From Butyricimonas synergistica DSM 23225 (GTDB lineage: Bacteria > Bacteroidota > Bacteroidia > Bacteroidales > Marinifilaceae), in assembly GCF_000379665.1 (NCBI RefSeq), contig NZ_KB903372.1, positions 822 through 64,821 of the forward strand: a stretch of 64,000 bases of DNA. The letters are read 5' to 3'. The position numbers and the translations under genes are program-made. Under the pieces are notes generated by a model that searched no databases, was not told the origin of the DNA, and was given only the letters and a program-made list of their open reading frames with translations. Positions 19,399-27,528 of this stretch are shown here, in pieces (the first letter of the stretch is position 1; each line of letters begins with the position of its first letter).

Positions 19399-20148
19399 AT
19401 GAGCAAGAACGCTATCGAATCGAAATCCCAAATGTGGAACCCGTGGCACGGTTGCCACAAACTAAGCGCGGGCTGCAAGCATTGTTACGTGTACCGGGGC
19501 GATTCCAAACGAGGTATCAACAGCAGCATTGTTTCCAAAACTCAAAATTTTGACCTGCCCGTCCAAAAAAAGCGAAACGGTGAGTATAAAATCCCACCGG
19601 AAACATTAGTTTACACGTGCTTCACATCCGACTTCTTTCTCGAAGATGCCGACGAATGGCGTGCCGAGGCATGGGACATGATACGTACCCGGGATGATTT
19701 AAATTTCATGATCATAACCAAACGCATCGACCGTTTGCAAATATTCCTCCCCGATGACTGGGGCGACGGGTACGATCACGTCACGATCTGTTGCACGGTC
19801 GAGAATCAGGATAGAGCGGATTACCGCCTACCAATCTACCAAGCCGCCCCGATAAAACACAAAATCATCATCTGCGAACCCATCTTGGAACGAATCGACC
19901 TGACTCCATACAATATTGACTCGTGGATCGAACAAGTTGTTGCCGGCGGGGAGTCTGGCAACGAAGCCCGCCCCTGCGATTTCGATTGGATAATGGAACT
20001 ACATGATGTATGCGTGGAACAAAATATTTCGTTTTGGTTCAAGCAAACCGGAGCCAAATTCATAAAAAACGGGAAATTATATCCCATCAACTACCGCCAA
20101 CAACATTCCCAAGCTCGAAAAGCGGGGATTAACTTCGATGCGGAATAA
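19399..20148 (+). CDS. DUF5131 (phage Gp37/Gp68-like) protein with Cys motif
   Basis: A 249-residue cytoplasmic protein. Near the N-terminus WNPWHGCHKLSAGCKHCY carries a CX6CX2C motif typical of the phage Gp37/Gp68 family, likely to hold an iron-sulfur cluster. Conserved blocks follow: TCFTSDFFLEDADEWRAEAW, MIITKRIDRL, CTVENQDRADYRLP, EPILERIDL, VVAGGESGNEARPCDFDW and FWFKQTGAKF. The biochemical role is not established to my knowledge. It is a stand-alone gene with its own promoter; no phage genes surround it, so the phage name should not be over-read. Start chosen at the ATG that places the Cys motif near residue 20. Confidence 0.85.
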   Translation: MSKNAIESKSQMWNPWHGCHKLSAGCKHCYVYRGDSKRGINSSIVSKTQNFDLPVQKKRNGEYKIPPETLVYTCFTSDFFLEDADEWRAEAWDMIRTRDDLNFMIITKRIDRLQIFLPDDWGDGYDHVTICCTVENQDRADYRLPIYQAAPIKHKIIICEPILERIDLTPYNIDSWIEQVVAGGESGNEARPCDFDWIMELHDVCVEQNISFWFKQTGAKFIKNGKLYPINYRQQHSQARKAGINFDAE

Positions 20149-20517
20149 ACAAGAGCATCTCCCATACAAAATTCAATATCATCGAAAAACCGAAGGTCGA
20201 TTTCAGCTTCCGTCTAGCACAGCAACAAGTCTACCTTTTTGCAATATACAACTCCCCCCCATTTCGAACTATTTGCTCAGCCCGGCACCGGAATATTTCC
20301 AGTGTTCGTATTGCTCACGTGTTTCTATTTCAGATAAAACAAATCTTTGTTCGCTTGACAAATCGTAAAACAAGAACAGGCAAAATCGTAAATCAAGCCT
20401 TTTGACAAGGGTAAAAATGTAAAATAGAACAAAAAGATAAAAAAGAACTATCCCGTGCCATTTTAGAAAAATAAATCTTCCACCACGTCTATTTTTCTGA
20501 GTATTTTTGGAAATGTT
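20149..20517. other. Intergenic region, possible gene remnant on minus strand
   Basis: No intact gene is seen in these 369 bases. On the minus strand a frame ending at a stop near 20267 reads SSEQRFVLSEIETREQYEHW and then KYSGAGLSK. It looks like a real protein C-terminus but has no start or recognisable upstream domain, so it may be a decayed gene. A TATTTTTG box at 20502-20509 lies only nine bases before the AraC-type start, and its -33 element is not recognisable. Confidence 0.3.
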
Positions 20518-21672
20518 ATGATGACAGTGGTCGAATATATTTGTTTTATTTATTTTTTAATACCCGTTTTCTCCGCAATCACTTGCGGATTTTTAATGAT
20601 TTTGTCGTGTCGCGATAGCCAATCCCAAGGCGAAATACACGTCAAACGTGTCATGTCGTGGTATTTCCTGTCGGCATCCATATCATGGTTCTGCATATTT
20701 GCATACCTTCATCTTTCCGAGATATTTATCTATATAAACTCCTTTTGTTACCTGACCTTTCTGCTCATTCAAGTACTCTTCTACCATCTCTTTTACATTC
20801 TGACCCGGATCGACGAACAGGATCGGTTTTCCTCCTGCCATTACGTCCTGCCCGTGGTCATGAGTTGTATCTTGTTGATTTGGTCATTTTTCATCCCTCT
20901 CGATGTTCAATTAGCGATAGTCAAGGGGAAAGGAGCCTCCCTCCCACCCGGGTATGAATCTTACGCCCGATTCTTCCTCTCGAAACCTCTCGCACGTTTA
21001 CTTTTTGGAATAGTCTATGCCACATTAACCTTCATCAGGTTACGGAAATACCACAAAATGATGCATCTTCAGGTAAATTCACGTTCAAAACTCCATGCAT
21101 CAATCACGATCATCATCGGGTTGACGTTATCCTCACTTCTATGTTCATTTATCGGGAGCTGTTTTTCCCGGGAAACAGCACTTCACTCCCCTGTCATGCT
21201 ATTCGCAGTTACCGTCATCATATGCCAGCATCTCGTTCTCACGTATTACGTCATTCAAAGGCAATCTCTCTTTTACACCATCATGCAAGGAAAAGGCGAG
21301 GGAAATCACGTTCACGCGAAGAACAAACAACATCACTCCCGCTCGAGCAAAATACCGGAGATACTGACTCAAAAAACGTTCGAAACCTATATCAAAAAGT
21401 ACAAACCGTATCTCGACCCGGATTTCAAGATCACCGATCTTGTCGAGGAGTTAGGAATCAACCGTACCTACATCTCACGTTTTATCAATGAAACTTACAA
21501 GGTCAATTTCAACCGGTACATCAACCGATGCAGGCTACTCGAACTGGAACGACTGGCAAAATTGCCTTCCAACTTGAAAATAAAACCTTACCGGTTAGCC
21601 TCCAAAGCGGGATTCAGGGACGGGAAACATTACCTCCGGGCACAGAAAAACGAACAAACACAACAAGAATGA
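20518..21672 (+). CDS. Membrane-anchored AraC-type regulator (first of tandem pair)
   Basis: A 384-residue protein with about six or seven hydrophobic segments in residues 1-265 (for example VVEYICFIYFLIPVFSAITC and a span near residues 110-125) and a C-terminal AraC-type DNA-binding domain. The first helix-turn-helix is clear (DPDFKITDLVEELGINRTYI, then SRFINETYKVNFNRYINRCR). The second (RLASKAGFRDGKHYLRAQKN) is shortened. Probably a membrane-bound transcription factor that senses a signal in or near the membrane. It overlaps the next, similar gene by ATGA, so both are made together. The target is unknown; the divergent fimbrial operon is nearby. Confidence 0.8.
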   Translation: MMTVVEYICFIYFLIPVFSAITCGFLMILSCRDSQSQGEIHVKRVMSWYFLSASISWFCIFAYLHLSEIFIYINSFCYLTFLLIQVLFYHLFYILTRIDEQDRFSSCHYVLPVVMSCILLIWSFFIPLDVQLAIVKGKGASLPPGYESYARFFLSKPLARLLFGIVYATLTFIRLRKYHKMMHLQVNSRSKLHASITIIIGLTLSSLLCSFIGSCFSRETALHSPVMLFAVTVIICQHLVLTYYVIQRQSLFYTIMQGKGEGNHVHAKNKQHHSRSSKIPEILTQKTFETYIKKYKPYLDPDFKITDLVEELGINRTYISRFINETYKVNFNRYINRCRLLELERLAKLPSNLKIKPYRLASKAGFRDGKHYLRAQKNEQTQQE

Positions 21673-22793
21673 AGGACTCTCATTACATATTACAATTAAC
21701 CGCCCTATCGGGTCCCATGTTCTCGGCATGGGTATGCTCGGCGTTATGCTTCATGCACTATTATCAAACTCGCCACACGCGCCAGGGAAGACTTTCCGGG
21801 CTATTGGGCTACACTTTCATTTTCGGAGCCCTCTGCTGGTACGGTGCCGTGCTGTACATCTCCAATTACAAATTATTCGTCTACTTCAACCCGTTTTTCT
21901 TCCTCATACTCATGCTGGATCAGGTTCTACTATACAAATTCGTTTACACGATAACCCACACGAAACAACGCCGGAGATTCAAGCGGATACATTACATCAT
22001 TCCTCTCGCGATCACGCTATTCATCGGGGTCTGGTCTGTCACGATCCCCTTTGAAATGAAATATCGGCTCGTGGCGAGCCGAGGAATCATCCACCCGGAA
22101 TACCCCGTATTTCCCCTATTCTTCTCCTCGTCGACCTTTGTATTTTGCATATACAACATACTCTACTCCATCTTGGCCTTCCGCCGGGCTAACGAGTATC
22201 GCCGGGAAGTAATCAACTACTCTGCCGACACAGAAAAGACATCCGTCAGATGGATCTATTCCCTCATTGCCCTAATTATCATCATCATTCCCATCCCCCT
22301 TGCCACCATTTTCTATCCCAGGAATATCGTGTTTGGCTCCCCGCTTATCATCTTGGGAACATTACCGGCACTTATCCAACACGGGCTACTCACCTACAAC
22401 CTCATCTCCGGGAATTACGTAATTATAGAACCCTCGACCGGAGAAGAATCAAAACCGATCATAACGGCAAAACTAGACCGCAAAAAATTTGAGAAATACA
22501 TCCGGGAGAAGAAACCGTATCTCGACCCGAAACTGAAAATCACGGATATGTGCCTCGACTTCGGCACCAACCGAAGCTATCTATCGGCTTTTATCAATCA
22601 AGAATACAGGATGAATTTCAGCCGGTACATCAATCGACTCCGGCTCGAAGAACTGCAACACCTGCGTATCAACCCCACTCACAAAAACGACAACACGATA
22701 GACCTCATCCTACACGCCGGGTTCAGCAGCTACCGCAGCTACGTCCGGGTGAAACAAACAGAAAATTCCCATACCATTCTGATAAGAGCATGA
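21669..22793 (+). CDS. Membrane-anchored AraC-type regulator (second of tandem pair)
   Basis: A 374-residue paralogue of the preceding gene. I start it at the ATG at 21669, which overlaps the previous TGA by four bases and places the first hydrophobic segment at the N-terminus; the frame is open to 21528 but that part only shadows the first gene. Hydrophobic segments fill residues 1-250, and the C-terminus has the AraC first helix-turn-helix (DPKLKITDMCLDFGTNRSYL, then SAFINQEYRMNFSRYINRLR) and a weak second one (LILHAGFSSYRSYVRVKQ). It ends one base before the end of the convergent S9 peptidase gene. The pair may work as a heterodimer (inference). Confidence 0.8.
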   Translation: MKDSHYILQLTALSGPMFSAWVCSALCFMHYYQTRHTRQGRLSGLLGYTFIFGALCWYGAVLYISNYKLFVYFNPFFFLILMLDQVLLYKFVYTITHTKQRRRFKRIHYIIPLAITLFIGVWSVTIPFEMKYRLVASRGIIHPEYPVFPLFFSSSTFVFCIYNILYSILAFRRANEYRREVINYSADTEKTSVRWIYSLIALIIIIIPIPLATIFYPRNIVFGSPLIILGTLPALIQHGLLTYNLISGNYVIIEPSTGEESKPIITAKLDRKKFEKYIREKKPYLDPKLKITDMCLDFGTNRSYLSAFINQEYRMNFSRYINRLRLEELQHLRINPTHKNDNTIDLILHAGFSSYRSYVRVKQTENSHTILIRA

Positions 22794-22794
22794 T

Positions 22795-25053
22795 TCACTC
22801 TTTTAACAAATATCTCACGAAATGCGACCACATCTTGCGATGATAGAATTCTTTCGCCGGTCCCATAAAACCGTGCTTCTGCCCCGGCAAAACGACCAAC
22901 TCGAAATCTTTCTTAGCGTTAATCAAGGCACTCGCCAGGCGCAACGTGTTCGCCGGATTCACGGTATCATCCGCATCTCCCGTGACCAACATCAGGTGTC
23001 CTTTCAGATTCTTCACCAGTTCCAGATTCGTCGGCACGTTAAATTCAAAACTCACGCTATCGCCCTTCCGGATCTCTTTTATCCCGTGATGAATCTCACT
23101 CCACCCATAATCAAAAATCGTGTTATCATGATTACCCGAGGAAGCAACTGCCGCCGTGTAGAAATCGGGATAAGTACAAATGGCGGCTACCGACATAGCC
23201 CCTCCCCCGGAATGCCCGTATATGCCTACCCGGGAACCATCAATAAACGGGTAACGGGTAATGAGTTGTTCCAATCCGTGTTTATTATCCGCCAAAGGAT
23301 AATCCCGCAAATTACCGTAACCGAAGGCATGATAATCCCGTCCCCGGTAGGGACTGCCTCCCCGGTTGCCAAAACAAACCACCACAAAGCCAAGTTGAGC
23401 CAGTTGGGACGCTCCCGACAATGAGGAAAATTCAAAATCAAGAGGTATATATTCCGTCCAGGGACCCGGATACACGTACGCGATAACGGGATACCGCCTC
23501 GTGGAATCGAAATCCATCGGTTTCCACATCACCCCGTACAAATCGGTTTGCTCATCCGCAGCCTTCACCGTGAAACACTCCGGCTCCCGCCATCCCTCCC
23601 GGTACAAGTCACTCAAATCGGGATCCTCCAACCGGAACAACAACTTCCCTTTGCAATCCCGCACCACGTTCACCGGAGCCTGATCCGGACGGGAATACGA
23701 ATCCACGAAATAACGTCCCGAGGGTGAAAACACCATTTTATGATTTCCTTCCTCGGGCGTCAATATCCTTACATCCCCCTTGCCGTCCAAATCTGCCCGG
23801 CACAACCGGGCATAATAAGGATTGCCGTCCTTCACTTGCCCGTGTCCCTCGAAATACAACATCCGCCTCACGGTATCGATCCTCACGATTCTACCGGAAG
23901 TCCACTCGCCCGAAGTCACCTGATTCTTCAAATTCCCCCGGCTGTCATACAAGTAATAATTTCCCCAACCGGAGCGTTCCGACCACCATAATATTTCCGA
24001 AGCATCATTCAAATAAGCGATAGAATACAATTCATCGTTCAAATACGGGTCGCTCCTTTCGTGAATGACCACACGCACCTCTCCCGTTTCCGTGTCAACC
24101 GCACATATTTCCAACTCCTCCCGGGTACGTTTCTTCCGCTGGATAAAAAGCTGGTCGGAACTCTTCCCCGCGTAAGACAACCACAACAATTGGTCTTTCC
24201 ATTTCTCCATTTTCACCCTTACCTGCTTCCCGGCGGTAACATCAAATACAGATGCTTCATACTGGGGCACATATTCGTCTCCCGCCAATGCGCATTTATA
24301 AGCCCGTACCGTAGGGCGTCTTCCCCATATCGAAATCAAAGGCAATTCCTCCACGTTACGCATATCCTCCCGAATCACGTACATCTTCTTGGAATCACCG
24401 AACCATTCCGCCCGGGTATCCTGCACGCCCATATCCCGGTCATTCCGCCCGTAGGAATAATAACGTTCCCCGTCTGTTGTCATTCGTGTTTCCACTGAAT
24501 CCTTCACCCGCATCACGTAAAGGTCATGTCGCTTCACGTATGCCACGTACGTGCTGTCCGGTGAATACTTACCGAACAAACGAGCCGGTTTCTTGGATAA
24601 AACCTTCGGGGAAGCCTGCTTCACCTCTTCGAGCCTATTCCCTCTCACATCATACCGAAATACCAGCCTCCCGAACTTAAAGGAAAACACCTTATCTCCC
24701 CGCTCGAAAACAAAATCACGCAACGCCAGCTTCCGGGCATCCACGTCAGTTCCGGTAAGCGAACTCAACTTGCGAGCCAGCACCTCCCGGTCAAAAAGCT
24801 CCCGCTTAACCTTCCTTTCGGGGTCCACGTAATAATAACGAATCCCGTCACCTGTCACGAAAGAATACCAGAACCGGTCGCTCCCGTTTATAAAATGAGG
24901 AGAAACTATCAACGTCCCCACCAGCTTCCCGAATTTCATATTCGTGAAGCGTTCCACCTGCTCGAAATTCGCTTTTTGCCCTTGCACCCCCAAAGTCAGC
25001 AACAACAAGGACAACAATATGTATCTTTTTCTCCTCATTTTACTCCAGTTCAT
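22795..25053 (-). CDS. S9-family dipeptidyl peptidase (DPP IV-like)
   Basis: A 752-residue exported serine peptidase (signal peptide ending near GVQGQ). Residues about 25-480 form the DPP IV-type beta-propeller (KYSPDSTYVAYVKRHDLYVM, MVFSPSGRYFVDSYSRPDQA). The C-terminal alpha/beta hydrolase has the catalytic Ser in GHSGGG (Ser615), Asp in GDADDTVNP and His in GQKHGF. It removes dipeptides, typically after proline, in the periplasm. It is the last gene of the locus F unit, overlapping the thioredoxin-like gene by four bases. Placed there, it would finish degradation of imported peptides (inference). Confidence 0.92.
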   Translation of the reverse strand: MNWSKMRRKRYILLSLLLLTLGVQGQKANFEQVERFTNMKFGKLVGTLIVSPHFINGSDRFWYSFVTGDGIRYYYVDPERKVKRELFDREVLARKLSSLTGTDVDARKLALRDFVFERGDKVFSFKFGRLVFRYDVRGNRLEEVKQASPKVLSKKPARLFGKYSPDSTYVAYVKRHDLYVMRVKDSVETRMTTDGERYYSYGRNDRDMGVQDTRAEWFGDSKKMYVIREDMRNVEELPLISIWGRRPTVRAYKCALAGDEYVPQYEASVFDVTAGKQVRVKMEKWKDQLLWLSYAGKSSDQLFIQRKKRTREELEICAVDTETGEVRVVIHERSDPYLNDELYSIAYLNDASEILWWSERSGWGNYYLYDSRGNLKNQVTSGEWTSGRIVRIDTVRRMLYFEGHGQVKDGNPYYARLCRADLDGKGDVRILTPEEGNHKMVFSPSGRYFVDSYSRPDQAPVNVVRDCKGKLLFRLEDPDLSDLYREGWREPECFTVKAADEQTDLYGVMWKPMDFDSTRRYPVIAYVYPGPWTEYIPLDFEFSSLSGASQLAQLGFVVVCFGNRGGSPYRGRDYHAFGYGNLRDYPLADNKHGLEQLITRYPFIDGSRVGIYGHSGGGAMSVAAICTYPDFYTAAVASSGNHDNTIFDYGWSEIHHGIKEIRKGDSVSFEFNVPTNLELVKNLKGHLMLVTGDADDTVNPANTLRLASALINAKKDFELVVLPGQKHGFMGPAKEFYHRKMWSHFVRYLLKE

Positions 25054-25592
25054 TTCTTTTCTTTCAACGCATTTTCTATCGCTTTCAACATCTTCTCAAA
25101 AGCCCCGGGCATATAGTCCGGTCCGTGATACACGATTTTTCCTTTTCGGTTCACCACGAAATAACGCGGTATGCCTTCCCCGAAAAACTGCGAAGCAATC
25201 TTCTTCCCCTCGTCCATTCCTATGGGAAACTTAAACCCGAAACGCTCTTTAAATTTCTTTACATCCTCTTCATCCTTATACTTCACCACGATCGGTATAA
25301 CCACCAAATCCTGCCCCTTGAAGCGTTCAAAAATCTCTTTATCAAACTTCTTCAGCCCCGCAATGCAGGGACCGCATTGCGTTCCCACGAAATCAATCAA
25401 CACCACCTTCCCTTTCAATTTTTTCATCTTCATGATCTTCCCGTCCGTCATCTTCACCTCGAACATCGGGACATCATGCCCGCTCCAAAGTTTAAAACCA
25501 TACTTCTCGGGATAAACATCTATTTGTGCATATGCAAAACTAATACTCCCGAACAACACGCTTAAAATCAAAATTAACTGTTTCATCATCAT
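25050..25592 (-). CDS. TlpA-like periplasmic thioredoxin
   Basis: A 180-residue exported thioredoxin-fold protein: signal peptide to about residue 22 (FAYAQ), active site VGTQCGPCIAGL with Cys73 and Cys76, and the cis-proline loop GIPRYFVVNRKG. The CGPC pair is that of classic thioredoxins and not the CPPC common in TlpA, so a reducing role is plausible. It overlaps the genes on both sides by four bases (ATGA), implying tight co-translation with the DsbD-alpha-like lipoprotein before it, which may be its redox partner, and the S9 peptidase after it. Three ATG codons stand in a row at the start. Confidence 0.88.
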   Translation of the reverse strand: MMMKQLILILSVLFGSISFAYAQIDVYPEKYGFKLWSGHDVPMFEVKMTDGKIMKMKKLKGKVVLIDFVGTQCGPCIAGLKKFDKEIFERFKGQDLVVIPIVVKYKDEEDVKKFKERFGFKFPIGMDEGKKIASQFFGEGIPRYFVVNRKGKIVYHGPDYMPGAFEKMLKAIENALKEKK

Positions 25593-27523
25593 TTATTTTT
25601 TATATCCATCAATAATTCTTCTGTCACAGGAGGTAAACAAATCGAATTGTTGCACGCTTGATAAGTCGTCGTACACGTGATACGTCCTCCTTGTCCTTCC
25701 ACGACAATCGGTTGTTTAAAAACGACCGTCCCTTCATAAATCCGCACCTTCTCGTCCGCCTCATACACCTTTCCCTCCGGGGCTATCAATCCGCCACGGG
25801 CACGGACACCCTCCGGATACCGGAACTCCACCTTCGTCAACACATAAGCTCCTGCTTCACCCGACACGGAATAAATATGGAATCCCGGTTCCATCTTAAA
25901 AGTAAGCATCAAGGTATCATTCGTACCTGCTAGGGCTACCGCCACGGGATTTTCCTGACATACTCCTCCCACGGAAGAAAGCAACGGCATTGCAACGCCA
26001 GCAGCCACCCCGCATTCTAAGAATTTATACCCGCATGACTCCGTGAACTGCAATTGACCCCGTACCCGGTTCAACCACTCTGTCCACTCCGCCACGGTCG
26101 CAAATTCCTTCAACGTGTAACGGCGCAGCAAACGCTCCCCCATCTCCCGCTCACGGGCATTTCCCTTCAGCAGCTCCACTCCTTTATCCAGCACCCGGAC
26201 ATCACCCACGGGGATCCCCAACTCTTTCAAATCCGTATCCACGGAGAAAGAAAAATCACCCTTGCCTCCATAAAAATAATCCATATTCTCTTCCAAAAAG
26301 TACCGGTATTCCTTCAAGTCCTTTATCCCGAACTTATTCGCCTCCCGCCTCATATACTTTTCTTCAAAAGCCTCCCGCTCCATCAACACCCTCGATTGAG
26401 GCCAAGCCTGTGCAATCAAATCCCCCGGCACATCCTTACGGGCGGCATTCAACTCGTCCACTTCCCGCTTCAACGCCATCAACTTCTCGTTATACTCTTT
26501 TGAATTCCGAAGGTAAGCATCATACGTTTTTTCATCGTACAAATCCAATTGCTTCCGCATCTTTTCCCGAGTCACCCAGCCGTTCATGTACTTACGGGCA
26601 ACCGGGACTTGTCCCCCGAATCGTTGAATATAGCATACGGCATTCACGAAAACCTTTTTTGCCGCCTCCGTCATATAATCCGGATCTGCCGCAAATCCCC
26701 ACATGAAGAAATTACCATGCCGCCCGATAGCTACGGCATCCCGAGCCTTATCACTCACGCCGCCCGTGATACGCTCCGCGTCAGGCGTATCCTCGAATCC
26801 ATCCCCGTGAGCCACCAACCCCTGCCGATACCTTTTTCTCTCTCCTTCACGGTATCCCTCGATTTGCACCCTCCACGTGTCCATCACGCCGGGAGTCGTC
26901 ACCCCCTCCACCCCGGACATGGCCGAAGAAGTCGTAAGCCTTCTCTCGTATTGCAAATCCACAGCTACCGGTTCATGGAATATCGGGTGAGTCGTATCCA
27001 AATCATAAGCATGAGCATCTAGGCAACGACAAAACCAGTTCAACTTCAACCCGATAGCAGCCCCCAGTATTCCGGCTTTATCCCCCACGAATAAAGTCGG
27101 TTTACTATAAGAATCCGAAAAATAGCGGGCTGAGAACAATTCTTTCGTATCCACGACATTGGCAGACCTCTTTCCCCCACTCTTTTCTCCCGGGACAATA
27201 GGTTCCGGCACGGCATCAAAAATAACCACGTCATAATCCGTTGTCATCTCCTCCCGGTAATCCCGGGCATCCACCGTCCCGACCTCTGTAAAATACGATT
27301 TCAATAGTTTTTCAAAAGAAGGCATACGTCCCCGCATATCCTCCTCGTAGCGGCACTCCGCAATACCCGCACCGTGAGCGAAATTCCTCGGCGGCAATTC
27401 CCTGCCCGGATCCGTCCCGACATACAGGACGCGGAGTTTCTGCTTATGGTCTGTATTCTGGTGGCACCCCTCGACCGCCAGAAATAACACAACAGACACC
27501 AAACATAAAACAATTCCTTTCAT
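25589..27523 (-). CDS. Lipoprotein: GATase/ThuA-like domain + DsbD-alpha-like domain
   Basis: A 644-residue predicted lipoprotein (Cys near residue 20, VEGCHQ). The frame can start at a GTG (27526), but the ATG at 27523 is preferred. Residues about 30-310 resemble a class I glutamine-amidotransferase/ThuA fold (LRVLYVGTDPGRELPPRNF, YDVVIFDAVPEPI, AIGRHGNFFMWGFAADPDYM). A helical middle with many charged residues follows (about 320-500). The last 110 residues resemble the alpha domain of DsbD, ending TYQACNNSICLPPVTEE with Cys624 and Cys629. DsbD-alpha passes electrons to periplasmic thiol proteins, and here the next gene is a thioredoxin. I do not know this domain combination from described proteins. 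Substrate unknown. Confidence 0.6.
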   Translation of the reverse strand: MKGIVLCLVSVVLFLAVEGCHQNTDHKQKLRVLYVGTDPGRELPPRNFAHGAGIAECRYEEDMRGRMPSFEKLLKSYFTEVGTVDARDYREEMTTDYDVVIFDAVPEPIVPGEKSGGKRSANVVDTKELFSARYFSDSYSKPTLFVGDKAGILGAAIGLKLNWFCRCLDAHAYDLDTTHPIFHEPVAVDLQYERRLTTSSAMSGVEGVTTPGVMDTWRVQIEGYREGERKRYRQGLVAHGDGFEDTPDAERITGGVSDKARDAVAIGRHGNFFMWGFAADPDYMTEAAKKVFVNAVCYIQRFGGQVPVARKYMNGWVTREKMRKQLDLYDEKTYDAYLRNSKEYNEKLMALKREVDELNAARKDVPGDLIAQAWPQSRVLMEREAFEEKYMRREANKFGIKDLKEYRYFLEENMDYFYGGKGDFSFSVDTDLKELGIPVGDVRVLDKGVELLKGNAREREMGERLLRRYTLKEFATVAEWTEWLNRVRGQLQFTESCGYKFLECGVAAGVAMPLLSSVGGVCQENPVAVALAGTNDTLMLTFKMEPGFHIYSVSGEAGAYVLTKVEFRYPEGVRARGGLIAPEGKVYEADEKVRIYEGTVVFKQPIVVEGQGGRITCTTTYQACNNSICLPPVTEELLMDIKNK

Positions 27524-27528
27524 CACGG

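Noticed and set aside
19399-20148. Calling a prophage from the phage-named DUF5131 gene
   Set aside because: No integrase, capsid, tail or attachment-like repeats are nearby; the family is often chromosomal.
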